Below are positions 1 to 10,555 of a stretch of DNA of 64,000 nt, one piece after another (the first letter of the stretch is position 1; each line of letters begins with the position of its first letter). The stretch spans positions 456,121 to 520,120 of the forward strand of contig NZ_JADMKU010000001.1 in the NCBI RefSeq assembly GCF_018219815.1. The letters are read 5' to 3'. The notes beneath the pieces were generated by a model that was given only the letters and a program-made list of their open reading frames with translations, ran no database searches and was not told the origin of the DNA. A program made the translations under genes and the position numbers. The DNA is from Thalassovita aquimarina. Its GTDB lineage: Bacteria > Pseudomonadota > Alphaproteobacteria > Rhodobacterales > Rhodobacteraceae.

Positions 1-950
1 GTGGCGTATCCCATCCCCTGATGATGCCAGATTCCGACCAGCGCCAGCAGCACCGGCAGGTTGTCGGCCAGAGGCGCCTGGCGGAAATGGGCATCCATCG
101 CCGCCCCGCCGGACAGGAATTCGTCAAACCGGTCTGGGCCGATGGCGATCATCAGGCTCAGCCCGATCGGCCCCCACATCGAATACCGCCCGCCGACCCA
201 GTCTTCGAAGCCGAAAACGCGTTCCGACGCGATGCCAAATTCCGAGGTCTTGTCCTCTTCTGTCGACAGGGCGGCGAACTGGGCACCCGGATCGGCGACG
301 GTTTTGGCCATCCAGTCACGGGCAGTGACGGCATTGACCATGGTTTCGTTCGTGGTGAAGGTCTTGGATGCCACGATGAACAACGTGGTTTCGGCGTCCA
401 GTCCGGCCAGGAGATCGGTGATATGCGCGCCGTCGACATTCGATACGAAATGCACCCGCGGCCCGTCATGATAGGGTCTGAGCGCCTTCACCCCCATCAC
501 CGGACCAAGGTCGGAGCCGCCGATGCCGATATTGACCACATCGGTGATCACCCCGCCCTGCCCGGTGAAACGCCCCTTGCGCACCGCGTCGGCGAAACCG
601 GCCATCCGGTTGCGGGTGCCGATCACCTCCGCGATGACGTCCTGCCCGTCGACTTCGATCACGGTGCCTTCGGGCGCGCGCAAGGCGGTATGCAGGACCG
701 CCCGGTCCTCGGTTTCGTTGATTCTGGCGCCGGCGAACATCGCGTCGCGGCGGGCTTCCACCCCGGCCCCGTCGGCCAGCGCCAGCAGCGCGGTCAGCGT
801 CTCATCGTCGATATTGGTCTTGCTGAAATCGAAATACAGCCCATCGAAGGACCGCGCATATCGCGAAGCCCGCTCCGGGTCGTCGAACAGGGACAGGATC
901 CGCCTGTCTTTCACGCGGTCGGCCAATGCCGAAAGCTTTGTCAAATCCAT
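1..950 (-). CDS. pgi: glucose-6-phosphate isomerase, N-terminal 316 residues (cut by window edge)
   Basis: This gene reads off the left edge, so only the first 316 or so codons are present. It should interconvert glucose-6-phosphate and fructose-6-phosphate in the cytoplasm. The translation begins MDLTKLSALADRV and carries family segments such as NIGIGGSDLGP, HFVSNVDGAH and SKTFTTNET, the sugar-phosphate isomerase core. The start ATG at 950 overlaps the pgl stop as TGATG, which fixes the start and suggests translational coupling. It is the third gene of a zwf-pgl-pgi operon. The gene is intact as far as visible. Confidence 0.95.
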   Translation of the reverse strand, partial: MDLTKLSALADRVKDRRILSLFDDPERASRYARSFDGLYFDFSKTNIDDETLTALLALADGAGVEARRDAMFAGARINETEDRAVLHTALRAPEGTVIEVDGQDVIAEVIGTRNRMAGFADAVRKGRFTGQGGVITDVVNIGIGGSDLGPVMGVKALRPYHDGPRVHFVSNVDGAHITDLLAGLDAETTLFIVASKTFTTNETMVNAVTARDWMAKTVADPGAQFAALSTEEDKTSEFGIASERVFGFEDWVGGRYSMWGPIGLSLMIAIGPDRFDEFLSGGAAMDAHFRQAPLADNLPVLLALVGIWHHQGMGYA

Positions 951-1617
951 CAACTTGCCCAATGTACGGTCGCATTCCCCAGAACAGCTTTCACAGGGGC
1001 CTCCTCGGGCGGCAAATCGGCCGCGCGCAGGACCGCCTCTTTCTTATCTTCGCCTGTAATAACAATATGAAGGTTGATCGCCTCTTTCAAAACCCGCGCG
1101 CTCAGCGTGATGCGCTGCTCGTCCAGCCCTTCGGCCCGCATAGGTAACAGAAGCGGCGCATGGGAATCCAGCGCCAACCGAAGATTGTCACCGCGCGGAA
1201 ACAGCGACGCGGTATGCATGTCGCCGCCCATGCCCAGGAGCGCGACGGAAATCGGCAGACAGGGGCGCAGTTCCTTCTCGAGCGTAGAGATCGCTTCTTC
1301 GGGGCTGCCTTTGGGCATGTAAAGCGGCACCAACCGCGCCGCCGCGGCGCGATCCTTCAGCAGGCGTTCCCGCAGCAACCGGGTGTTGGACCGCGGATGA
1401 TCCTCGGGCAGCCAACGTTCATCGCTGAGCAGGACATCGACGCGATCCCAATCCAGTTCGACATCGCAAAGCACGTCGAAAACAGGGCCCGGCGTGGTGC
1501 CGCCGGGCACCACCAGCGTCGCCCGCTCTTCGTGCATCAGGATCCCGTTCAGTTCCCCTGCCAGCCGGTTGGCCAGATCGATGGCCATCATGTCGCGGTC
1601 GGCGTATTCGATGAGGG

Positions 1618-1621
<4 letters not shown>
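950..1621 (-). CDS. pgl: 6-phosphogluconolactonase
   Basis: The 223-residue product should hydrolyse 6-phosphogluconolactone to 6-phosphogluconate, feeding the Entner-Doudoroff or pentose phosphate route. The phosphate-binding GGTTPGPVF segment (residues 40-48) and LLSDERWLPEDHPRSN are typical of the DevB/Pgl branch of the NagB-like fold, and the length matches the family. Its ATG overlaps the zwf stop by four bases (ATGA) and its stop overlaps the pgi ATG, so three consecutive pathway enzymes are translationally linked. Cytoplasmic; no signal peptide. Confidence 0.95.
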
Positions 1622-3072
<1,451 letters not shown>

Positions 3073-3267
3073 GGCTTTATCCTCAATTCTGCCCCGGCCG
3101 ACAGTCGTTGCCGGACGCGCCGTTACCGTCCTTTTAACGCAGAAATCCGCGTAAACCAGACAAATGACGCGACCGGCGGAGCCAATGGTCGGGGACGTCG
3201 CATCCGAGCCTAACACCCACTGCCCCATTCACAATGGTGTCAGCGACAAAACCTGCGCTTCCAACGC

Positions 3268-3301
3268 TTTGCCCGACGCGTTAGCGTCTTCTGAAGGCAA
3301 A
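3268..3301. promoter_or_regulatory. nested stem-loop in the zwf / radical SAM divergent region
   Basis: The 286-base gap between the zwf and radical SAM starts contains TTTGCC (3268-3273) pairing with GGCAAA (3296-3301), enclosing GACGC-GTTA-GCGTC (3275-3288). It lies about 57 bases before the radical SAM ATG and would be in its 5' leader. A function as a control element is only inferred. Confidence 0.25.
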
Positions 3302-3358
3302 ACAAGCAGACGGAAAATGAAAGATTCGATCAGCAATCCCGCCAATGAGGGAAAATTC

Positions 3359-4270
3359 ATGGACCCGGCCGTGACGGCGGATGGCAGCACCCGGGCGACG
3401 GTATCGCTGAACCGACCCGAAACGCTGTGGTTCAACACCGGAACGCTGTGCAACATTACCTGCGCCAATTGCTACATCGAAAGTTCCCCCATCAATGACG
3501 CCCTAGTTTACCTGACCGCGGCGGAAATGGTCCCCTATCTCGACCAGTTGGAAGAGCGGCAATGGAATATCCGCGAAATCGGGTTTACCGGCGGCGAGCC
3601 GTTCATGAACCCCGAGATGCTGGACATGGCGCGCGCCGCGCTGGAACGCGGCTACGAGATTCTGATCCTGACCAATGCGATGTTGCCGATGATGCGGCCG
3701 AAAACGCGGGCGGGACTGGTGGCGCTGAACGCGGAGTTTCCCGGCAAGATGGTCTTGCGGGTCTCTCTTGATCATTGGGACAGGACGCAACATGACGCCG
3801 AACGCGGCACGGGAAGCTTCGACAAGACCTTGAAGGGCATGGATTTCCTGCGCGACAACGCGATCGAGATGGCCATGGCGGGCCGGTCGCTCTGGCACGA
3901 AAGCGACGCCAGCGCGCGCGAGGGCTACCGTGCCCTGTTCGAGGCGCGCGGCTACCCGATCGACGCCGGCAACCCGGCACAATGCGTGCTGTTCCCGGAA
4001 ATGGACCTGGGCGCGGAAGTCCCGGAAATCACCACCGCCTGCTGGGACATCCTGGGCAAATCGCCCGACGCGGTAATGTGCGCCTCCTCGCGGATGGTGG
4101 TCAAGCGCAAGGGCGCCGAAGCGCCGGCGGTACTGGCCTGCACCCTGCTGGCCTATGACCCGCAATTCGAACTTGGCGAAACATTGGAAGAGGCCGAACG
4201 CGACGTGGCGCTGAACCATCCCCATTGCGCCAAGTTCTGCGTGTTGGGCGGGGCGAGCTGTTCGGTCTGA
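3359..4270 (+). CDS. radical SAM protein of unknown substrate
   Basis: The 303-residue protein has the radical SAM cluster motif CNITCANC (C31, C35, C38; CX3CX2C) and GFTGGEPFMNPE (GGEP at 78-81), so it should bind a 4Fe-4S cluster and cleave S-adenosylmethionine. The last 80 residues hold further cysteines (ACWDILG, AVMCAS, LACTLL, HCAKFC and a terminal GGASCSV), suggesting an auxiliary cluster or substrate site. ATG 3359 is chosen because AATGAGGGAAAATTC places a ribosome binding site at normal spacing; ATG 3317 is an alternative. It stands alone, divergent from zwf. The substrate cannot be told from the sequence. Confidence 0.85.
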   Translation: MDPAVTADGSTRATVSLNRPETLWFNTGTLCNITCANCYIESSPINDALVYLTAAEMVPYLDQLEERQWNIREIGFTGGEPFMNPEMLDMARAALERGYEILILTNAMLPMMRPKTRAGLVALNAEFPGKMVLRVSLDHWDRTQHDAERGTGSFDKTLKGMDFLRDNAIEMAMAGRSLWHESDASAREGYRALFEARGYPIDAGNPAQCVLFPEMDLGAEVPEITTACWDILGKSPDAVMCASSRMVVKRKGAEAPAVLACTLLAYDPQFELGETLEEAERDVALNHPHCAKFCVLGGASCSV

Positions 4271-4291
4271 TGCGCGTATTGCGGGCGGGTC

Positions 4292-4350
4292 GAGGGGCGC
4301 TGCCCCTCTGCGCCAAAGGCGCATTCACCCCGGGATATTTTTTTAAAAAA
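4292..4350. repeat. composite two-hairpin intergenic element, copy 1
   Basis: Downstream of the radical SAM gene, a GC hairpin (GAGGGGCGC-TGCCCCTC, 4292-4308) is followed by a second one (TGCGCC-AAA-GGCGCA, 4309-4323), then CCCCGGGATATTTTTTT and an A-rich run. The same order with the same GGGGCGCTGCCCC core and CCCCGGGRTATTT tail occurs at 37997-38070. The T-run could also terminate the radical SAM transcript. Confidence 0.6.
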
Positions 4351-4356
4351 AGAAGA

Positions 4357-5451
4357 TCAGGCGCCGCTGATGGTGCCGCCGCCGACAAGCGCGCGGACCC
4401 CTGTGGTGGAGGGGCCGGACGTGGGCATACCGTTGGCGATCCGCACCGCGAGATAGGCGAAGGCCTGCGCTTCCAGCATGTCGCCGTCGAGCCCGACCGC
4501 CTCGACCGGATCGACCGGGCAGTCGAGCCCGGCGCGCAGCATGTCCATCATCACCGGATTGTGGCGGCCGCCACCGGTCACCAGCAGCCGCGCCGGAGGT
4601 GACGGGCAATGAACCATCGCCTGCATCACCGCGGCCGCCGCCATGCCGGTCATCGTGGCCGCCGCATCTGCGTCGTCCAGTTCCCGCACCAGATCGAGCA
4701 TGTCGGAAAACGCATCCCGGTCGAGCGATTTGGGCGGGATTTTCGGAAAATAGGGATCGTCGAGGAAAAGCTCCAACGCGCCGGCCACCACATCGCCCTG
4801 CGCCGCAAGCGCGCCGTTCCTGTCGAAAGGCTGATCGCGCCGCTGCATCATCAGGTCGTTGAGCGGCGCGTTCGCCGGCCCGGTATCGAAGGCCAAGAGC
4901 GCGCCGTCGTCTTCGGGCCTTTCCCTATTCGGATCGATCCAGGTGATATTGCCGACGCCGCCGAGATTGAGGAAGGCCATCGGTTCCTTCGCACCGATCC
5001 ACTTGGCGCAGGCGAAATGGAAAAACGGTGCCAGCGGCGCGCCTTCACCGCCCAGTTCGACGTCGGCGCTGCGGAAATCCCAGACCACCGGCAGGCCCAG
5101 CTTTTCGGCCAGATTCGCGCCGTCGCCGGCCTGATGGGTGCCGCGCCCGCGCGGATCATGCGCAAGGGTCTGACCGTGAAACCCGATCAACTCGGCGCCG
5201 TCGAATTCGCTCAGCAGCTCGAGATGTGCCTGTTCGACCAGTGTCGTGGCCCCGGCGACGCCTGCGTCACCGGGCCATTTGCCAAGCGCCGCGCGCAGCT
5301 CCGCCTGTTCCTCGGCCCGGTAGGCGCGGTAGCCTGTTTTCCCGATCTCGAAGATGGTCTGACCGTCGGTTTTCAGCATCGCCGCATCGACACCGTCGAG
5401 CGACGTGCCCGACATCGTGCCCAAGGCCCATAGCGCTTGATGCTGCCGCAT
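4357..5451 (-). CDS. anmK: anhydro-N-acetylmuramic acid kinase
   Basis: The 364-residue enzyme should phosphorylate 1,6-anhydro-N-acetylmuramic acid to MurNAc-6-phosphate during peptidoglycan recycling. The N-terminal ATP-binding signature [12 protein letters not shown] is at residues 11-22; [21 protein letters not shown] and [13 protein letters not shown] follow in family order. The ATG is preceded by GAGGAATATCGGGT. Length matches the family. It is divergent from tyrS with a 104-base shared gap. Confidence 0.93.
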   Translation of the reverse strand: MRQHQALWALGTMSGTSLDGVDAAMLKTDGQTIFEIGKTGYRAYRAEEQAELRAALGKWPGDAGVAGATTLVEQAHLELLSEFDGAELIGFHGQTLAHDPRGRGTHQAGDGANLAEKLGLPVVWDFRSADVELGGEGAPLAPFFHFACAKWIGAKEPMAFLNLGGVGNITWIDPNRERPEDDGALLAFDTGPANAPLNDLMMQRRDQPFDRNGALAAQGDVVAGALELFLDDPYFPKIPPKSLDRDAFSDMLDLVRELDDADAAATMTGMAAAAVMQAMVHCPSPPARLLVTGGGRHNPVMMDMLRAGLDCPVDPVEAVGLDGDMLEAQAFAYLAVRIANGMPTSGPSTTGVRALVGGGTISGA

Positions 5452-5555
5452 ACCCGATATTCCTCACCGATCAGGGGGGCCTGCGTGAAAAGCGGTTTCC
5501 CCTCTTTGCATTGCACTTTATACCGAGCCTCGCAAAGCTGTAAGGGACAAATGAA

Positions 5556-6812
5556 ATGACCTACCATCCCAAATCGGAATTCATGCAAGTCATGATGGAG
5601 CGCGGCTTCGTTGCCGATTGCACCGATTATCAGGGCCTCGACGAGGCGCTGTATCAAGGGGTGGTCCCGGCCTATATCGGCTTCGACGCCACGGCGAAAT
5701 CGCTGCATGTGGGGTCGCTCATCCAGATCATGATGCTGCGCTGGTTGCAGAAGACCGGCCACAAGCCGATCACCCTGATGGGCGGCGGCACCACCAAGGT
5801 GGGCGATCCGTCGTTCCGCGCCGATGAACGGCCGCTGCTGACGCCGGACCAGATCGACGCCAATATCGACGGCATCAAGCAGGTCTTCGCCAAATATATC
5901 GATTACGACACCGAGGCGCCGAACAAGGCGCTCATGCAGAACAATGCCGAATGGCTGGACGGGTTGAACTACCTCGAATTCCTGCGCGATATCGGGCGGC
6001 ATTTTTCCGTCAACCGGATGCTGTCGTTTGAAAGCGTGAAATCGCGGCTGGACCGGGAACAATCGCTTTCGTTCCTGGAATTCAACTACATGATCCTGCA
6101 GGCCTATGATTTCCTGGAACTGAACCGCCGCTATGGTTGTTTGCTGCAGATGGGCGGATCGGACCAGTGGGGCAATATCGTCAACGGGATCGACCTGACC
6201 CGCCGGGTGATCGATCATGAGGTTTTCGGCCTGACGACGCCGCTGCTGACCACATCGGACGGCAAGAAGATGGGCAAGACCGCCGACGGCGCGATCTGGC
6301 TGAATGCCGACATGCGTTCGCCTTATGAATTCTGGCAATTCTGGCGCAACACCACCGATGCCGATGTGGGCCGGTTCCTCAAGCTCTACACCGAACTGCC
6401 GGTGGAGGAATGCGAACGCCTGGGCGCACTGGAAGGATCGGAGATCAACGAGGCCAAGGTCATCCTCGCCAACGAGGTCACCACGCTGTGCCACGGCGCC
6501 GAGGCCGCCAAAACGGCCGAGGCCACCGCCCGCGAAGTGTTCGAAAAGGGCGGCGTGGGCGACGACCTGCCGACGGTGGAGCTCAGCGCGGCCGATCTGG
6601 CCGACGGGGTGTCGATCGTGCAGTTGTTCGTGAAAACCGGATTGGCGAAATCGGGCAAGGACGCCAAGCGCCTGATCAAGGAAAACGGTGCGCGGCTGAA
6701 CGACGAAGAACTGACCGATGCCGGTCTGCTGATCGATGCGGCGGCGCTGGCGGCCCCGATCAAGCTCAGCGCGGGCAAGAAGCGGCACGCGCTGGTCAAG
6801 CTGGCGGAGTGA
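5556..6812 (+). CDS. tyrS: tyrosine-tRNA ligase
   Basis: The 418-residue class I aminoacyl-tRNA synthetase charges tRNA-Tyr. The HIGH-type motif is HVGS (51-54) and the KMSKS-type loop is KMGKT (238-242). GGSDQWGNI marks the tyrosine-binding core, and a C-terminal S4-like RNA-binding segment ([21 protein letters not shown]) is present. Length is normal. GTAAGGGACAAATGAA precedes the ATG. A Rho-independent terminator follows at 6848. Confidence 0.96.
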   Translation: MTYHPKSEFMQVMMERGFVADCTDYQGLDEALYQGVVPAYIGFDATAKSLHVGSLIQIMMLRWLQKTGHKPITLMGGGTTKVGDPSFRADERPLLTPDQIDANIDGIKQVFAKYIDYDTEAPNKALMQNNAEWLDGLNYLEFLRDIGRHFSVNRMLSFESVKSRLDREQSLSFLEFNYMILQAYDFLELNRRYGCLLQMGGSDQWGNIVNGIDLTRRVIDHEVFGLTTPLLTTSDGKKMGKTADGAIWLNADMRSPYEFWQFWRNTTDADVGRFLKLYTELPVEECERLGALEGSEINEAKVILANEVTTLCHGAEAAKTAEATAREVFEKGGVGDDLPTVELSAADLADGVSIVQLFVKTGLAKSGKDAKRLIKENGARLNDEELTDAGLLIDAAALAAPIKLSAGKKRHALVKLAE

Positions 6813-6814
6813 CC

Positions 6815-6838
6815 GGTGGGGTGAAACCCCACCCTACA
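6815..6838. repeat. short GTGGGGTG-type palindromic repeat, left copy
   Basis: GGTGGGGTGAAACCCCACCC begins three bases after the tyrS stop and is a near-perfect palindrome. An inverted, slightly diverged copy lies at 6893-6915, on the other side of the tyrS terminator. It resembles a REP-like extragenic element. Confidence 0.5.
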
Positions 6839-6847
6839 GAATAAGGA

Positions 6848-6876
6848 AACGCTCGGTCATCTGGCCGGGCGTTTTT
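6848..6876. terminator. Rho-independent terminator between tyrS and trhP
   Basis: AACGCTCGG (6848-6856) pairs with CCGGGCGTT (6865-6873) over an 8-base loop (one T-G pair) and runs into five T. It ends tyrS. No equivalent T-run was seen for the convergent trhP transcript. Confidence 0.8.
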
Positions 6877-6892
6877 ACGTTTAGCGAAAGAT

Positions 6893-6915
6893 GCAGGGTG
6901 GGTTTTCACCCCACC
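6893..6915. repeat. short GTGGGGTG-type palindromic repeat, right copy
   Basis: GCAGGGTGGGTTTTCACCCC is the inverted partner of the copy at 6815. The two copies bracket the terminator, one behind each convergent gene. An exported RNA hairpin or transposed REP element are both possible. Confidence 0.45.
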
Positions 6916-6922
6916 ACGCCCC

Positions 6923-8569
6923 CTACTCCGCAGGCAGTTTCAGCGCCTTCGCCTCTTCCCGGCTCAGTTGTTCGCCCTGCTTGCGCTTGAGCAATTCTAC
7001 GCGCGCCTTTTCATAGATCGGGTCCTGCCAGAACATCATGCAGCCGTTGCAGCCGCGCCCGCAGCACCCTTCGGTGCCGACGCGGTTGGTCTTGTGCCGC
7101 CGTTCCTGCGCACCCTCGCCGATGGTATCGACCAGCGCGTCGCGCTGGCGGGCATAGGCTGCCGGGCGGTCCTTGCCGCTTGTTTCGATCCCCTGCACCG
7201 TCTTGTCGAGCTTGATCCGCGCCCATTGGTCCGGGGTCAGCGCCTTTTCCTTGCGCAGCACGGTGAAGGCGGGGAAATGCGCCTTCAGCCAATCGGTATC
7301 TTCGTGGTCGAACAGCGCGAAGGGCACGCGGATGACTGTCTTGGTCGATCCGTGAATAACCTCTTTCCGCTCGCCCGTCGCCGCCACTTCGAAATCGTAC
7401 AGGCGCAGCAGAACCGTGTCCTTGGCCACAGGTGAGACGAAATCCAGAACCTCGCCCGCTTCCAGCTTGTTCTTCACCTCGACGAGGAAGGCATCCTCGG
7501 TCACCTCCGTCACGACGCCCGCATATTCCCATTGCGCGATGCTGGCCGTGTGTTCGTATCCATGCGCGTGATGGGTCAGACGGCCTTCGTGAAACGCCAA
7601 GGTATATCCGCGGTTGGACACCGTTTCCAGTTCTTCCATGAAGGGCCGCGGATCCCAGTTTTCCGGGTCCTCGTAATACGCATCAATCGCCATCCGGTAG
7701 GCGCGCGCGACGATGGCGCAGTAATATTCCGACTTGCCGCGCCCTTCGACCTTCAGGCTGTCGACGCCGATCTTCAGGTAATCGTCCAGCTTGGGCAGCA
7801 GGCACAGGTCGCGCGAATTCATGATGTAGGATCCGCGCCCGTCCTCCTCGATCGGCATCAATTCGCCCGGACGGCAGCCTTCTTCGAGCAAGAACTCAAA
7901 CAGATCAGCGTTTTCCGGGGTGATGTTCAGGTCCTCGACCGTGCCGTCCTTCAGCCGCATCCGCACGCCGTAATTCCAGCGGCAGGAATTGGCGCAATTG
8001 CCCTGGTTCGCGCCCCGTTCGGCCATGAAGTTGGACAGCAGGCAGCGGCCCGAATAGGTCATGCACATGGCGCCGTGGATGAAGGCCTCGAGCTTCACAT
8101 CGGGGCATTTTTCGCGGATTTCGGCCAGTTCCGGATAGGACACTTCGCGCGCCAGCACCACCAGCGACGCGCCCTGATCCTGCCAGAACTTCACCGACAG
8201 CCAAGAACAGACATTGGCCTGGGTCGAGATGTGCAGCGGGATTTCCGGGGCCCGTTCGCGCACATATTGGAACACGCCCGGATCGGCGATGATCAACCCG
8301 TCGGGCGAAACTTTACGAATGGTTTCAATATATTCGTCGAGCTTCGGGATGTCCTTGTTATGCGAAAACAGGTTTAGCGTCAGATAGGCGCGCTTGCCAT
8401 GATCATGGCAGAACTGGACCCCTTCGATCACTTCTTCGAGCGAGAATTCCGATTTCGTCCGCAGGCTCATGTCGGGCGTGCCAAGGTACACGGCATCGGC
8501 ACCGTAGAGCACCGCCATCTTCAGCTTGCGCAGATTGCCCGCCGGCATCAACAATTCGGAACGTTGCAT
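6923..8569 (-). CDS. trhP: U32 family tRNA hydroxylation protein (YegQ/TrhP type)
   Basis: The product is about 548 residues and aligns along its first 450 residues with the YegQ/TrhP branch of the U32 family, known for prephenate-dependent hydroxylation of uridine 34 in tRNA. Conserved pieces include LLMPAGNLRKLK, YGADAVYLG, ADPGVFQYVRE, FIHGAMCMTYSGRCLLSNF and GNCANSCRW; these cysteines are the likely iron-sulfur ligands. It is about 100 residues longer than E. coli YegQ and ends with a Cys-rich stretch (GCCGRGCNGC). I chose ATG 8569, with AAGGA at good spacing; ATG 8578 or 8623 are alternatives. Confidence 0.85.
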   Translation of the reverse strand: MQRSELLMPAGNLRKLKMAVLYGADAVYLGTPDMSLRTKSEFSLEEVIEGVQFCHDHGKRAYLTLNLFSHNKDIPKLDEYIETIRKVSPDGLIIADPGVFQYVRERAPEIPLHISTQANVCSWLSVKFWQDQGASLVVLAREVSYPELAEIREKCPDVKLEAFIHGAMCMTYSGRCLLSNFMAERGANQGNCANSCRWNYGVRMRLKDGTVEDLNITPENADLFEFLLEEGCRPGELMPIEEDGRGSYIMNSRDLCLLPKLDDYLKIGVDSLKVEGRGKSEYYCAIVARAYRMAIDAYYEDPENWDPRPFMEELETVSNRGYTLAFHEGRLTHHAHGYEHTASIAQWEYAGVVTEVTEDAFLVEVKNKLEAGEVLDFVSPVAKDTVLLRLYDFEVAATGERKEVIHGSTKTVIRVPFALFDHEDTDWLKAHFPAFTVLRKEKALTPDQWARIKLDKTVQGIETSGKDRPAAYARQRDALVDTIGEGAQERRHKTNRVGTEGCCGRGCNGCMMFWQDPIYEKARVELLKRKQGEQLSREEAKALKLPAE

Positions 8570-8628
8570 CGGACCCATCCTTTTCCAGACCGGGCCTTTT
8601 GCACGTTTTTCAGATTTTTGCAAAGGGG

Positions 8629-9741
8629 TCAGCGTGCCGACAACGCCTCGCTCAGCACCTTGCGCACCAGCTCGCCGTCCACGTCCGAGGTCACGAAGGC
8701 CTGCCCGATCCCGCGCGCCAGTATAAAGCGCAGCTTGCCGTCCACCACTTTCTTGTCCTGCGACATCAGGTCGAGAAGCCCGTCCGCATCGGGCAGATCA
8801 CCGGGAATGTCGGCCAGATCGACCTTAGTGCCCATCTCGCGCAGATGGGTGCGGATACGGCTGGGGTCTTCCTGGCTGCACAGCCCCATCCGGGCGCTGA
8901 GTTCGAACGCAAGGGCGCAGCCGATGGCAACTCCTTCGCCGTGCAGCAACCGGTCGGAATAGCCGGTGGCGGCTTCCAGCGCGTGACAAAAGGTATGGCC
9001 AAGGTTCAAAAGCGCGCGGTCGCCCTGTTCGGTTTCGTCCCGTTCGACGATTTCCGCCTTCATCTCGACCGAGCGTTTCACCGCATAGATCCGCGCGTCC
9101 ATGTCACCTGCGGCAGCGCGCGATGCATTGCCTTCAAGCCATTGAAAGAATTCAAAATCTCCAAGCAGGCCGTATTTCACGACCTCGCCGTAGCCGGCGA
9201 GGAAATCGCGCGATTTCAAAGTGCCCAGAACCCCGGTATCGGCCAGCACCAGCGACGGCTGGTGAAAGGCACCGACGAGGTTCTTGCCATGAGGCGAATT
9301 GATCCCGGTCTTGCCGCCCACCGAACTGTCCACCTGCGCCAGAAGCGAGGTCGGAATCTGCACGAAGCGCACGCCCCGGCGCAGCACCGCCGCCGCGAAA
9401 CCGACCAGATCGCCGATCACCCCGCCGCCAAGCGCCACGACGACGTCGGACCGTTCGACTTTCTGTTCCAGAAGCCATTCCACCGTGTCGGTGAGATGGG
9501 GCCAGCTCTTGGTCGCCTCGCCAGCGGGAAGAACCTTGGAAACCATATCGATTCCAGCGGCTTGAAGACCTTCCCTCAGGCTTTCCAGATGCAACGCCGC
9601 GACGTTTTCGTCACTGATCACCGCCACCCGCTTGCGCCGCAAGAGCGGTGCGATCAGTTCCCCCGACCGGGCCAGCAGCCCCGGCCCGATATGAATGTCA
9701 TAGGCGCGCTCGCCCAATCCGACATGGACGGTATCCTGCAT
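8629..9741 (-). CDS. aroB: 3-dehydroquinate synthase
   Basis: The 370-residue enzyme converts DAHP to 3-dehydroquinate, the second step of the shikimate pathway, using NAD+ and a divalent metal. Visible signatures are ALGGGVIGDLVGFAAAV (NAD site), DSSVGGKTGINSPHGKN and NLGHTFCHALEA with a metal-ligand histidine. The ATG at 9741 overlaps the aroK stop as TGATG; a TTG three bases upstream is less likely. With aroK it forms the usual aroK-aroB pair. Confidence 0.95.
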   Translation of the reverse strand: MQDTVHVGLGERAYDIHIGPGLLARSGELIAPLLRRKRVAVISDENVAALHLESLREGLQAAGIDMVSKVLPAGEATKSWPHLTDTVEWLLEQKVERSDVVVALGGGVIGDLVGFAAAVLRRGVRFVQIPTSLLAQVDSSVGGKTGINSPHGKNLVGAFHQPSLVLADTGVLGTLKSRDFLAGYGEVVKYGLLGDFEFFQWLEGNASRAAAGDMDARIYAVKRSVEMKAEIVERDETEQGDRALLNLGHTFCHALEAATGYSDRLLHGEGVAIGCALAFELSARMGLCSQEDPSRIRTHLREMGTKVDLADIPGDLPDADGLLDLMSQDKKVVDGKLRFILARGIGQAFVTSDVDGELVRKVLSEALSAR

Positions 9742-10286
9742 CAAGCTGTCTCCACTACATCGGGCCGCGTTTCGATCGCGGCGATGACCCTGTCACGGGT
9801 TTCCTCGATCGAATAGCTCGGCTCCACCGCGACTCTCAGATCGGCCTCGGCATAGATCGGGGTGCGCTGCCGGTAGAGGTCCGACAGGGTGGCGAAGGGA
9901 TCGGGCGTACGCAGCAGCGGCCGGGTCGACTTGTGCCGCACCCGCTGCCACAGAAGATCCAGCCCGGCATCGAGCCAGACCGAAACACCCTGTTGCGAAA
10001 TCACCTCGCGGTTCTGCCTGGCCAGGAAGGCACCGCCGCCGGTCGACAGGATGCAGCGTTCATTCGTCAGCAGCCGCTCAATGACCTGGCTTTCCTTTTG
10101 CCGAAAGAAACTTTCGCCGTCACGTTCGAAGATTTCCGCAATGCTCATGTTGGCCGCGGCTTCGATTTCGGCGTCCGAATCAAGGAACGGTACACCAAGC
10201 TTGGCCGCCAAGGCTTTGCCCACGGCTGTTTTCCCGGCCCCCATCATGCCCACCAGCACGACTGTTTTCTTCAATTTCCAGCTCAT
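9741..10286 (-). CDS. aroK: shikimate kinase
   Basis: The 181-residue kinase phosphorylates shikimate at O3. The Walker A loop GMMGAGKT is at residues 13-20, followed by the shikimate-binding DSDAEIE, the STGGGAF loop and the lid region RPLLRTPDP. Length is typical. It is translated just before aroB with a one-base overlap, so the two shikimate steps are co-expressed. Confidence 0.95.
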   Translation of the reverse strand: MSWKLKKTVVLVGMMGAGKTAVGKALAAKLGVPFLDSDAEIEAAANMSIAEIFERDGESFFRQKESQVIERLLTNERCILSTGGGAFLARQNREVISQQGVSVWLDAGLDLLWQRVRHKSTRPLLRTPDPFATLSDLYRQRTPIYAEADLRVAVEPSYSIEETRDRVIAAIETRPDVVETA

Positions 10287-10405
10287 GATCCGTTGATCTC
10301 GGCCAACCCTTGCCGTTTTTCAAATTTCCCGACTGAATGACGTGATCTCGCGCAAATTGCCAGTTATAAGTTGAGGAAAATCACAAGCAAACGGGCAGCA
10401 AGAAA

Positions 10406-10555
10406 ATGGGGCGTATCTTCAAATGGCTTTTCACTCTGGCGATTCTGGGTTTCATCGGCCTGGTCGCCTATGCTTATGTGGGTCCGTGGCTGGGGGCTGA
10501 TTTCTCCGCTCCGCAAACGGAACAGCGGCTGAAGGTGGTGTTGGATGCGGGCTAG
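10406..10555 (+). CDS. 49-residue single-pass membrane peptide
   Basis: A short open frame starts MGRIFKWLFTLAILGFIGLV and ends VVLDAG. Residues 5-27 are a strong hydrophobic helix after a basic N-terminus, so it is likely a small inner-membrane protein. It overlaps the start of the next gene by 11 bases in another frame (its stop lies inside that gene's first codons), which argues for coupling. Function is unknown. The start has only a weak purine stretch (CAGCAAGAAA) upstream. Confidence 0.65.
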   Translation: MGRIFKWLFTLAILGFIGLVAYAYVGPWLGADFSAPQTEQRLKVVLDAG

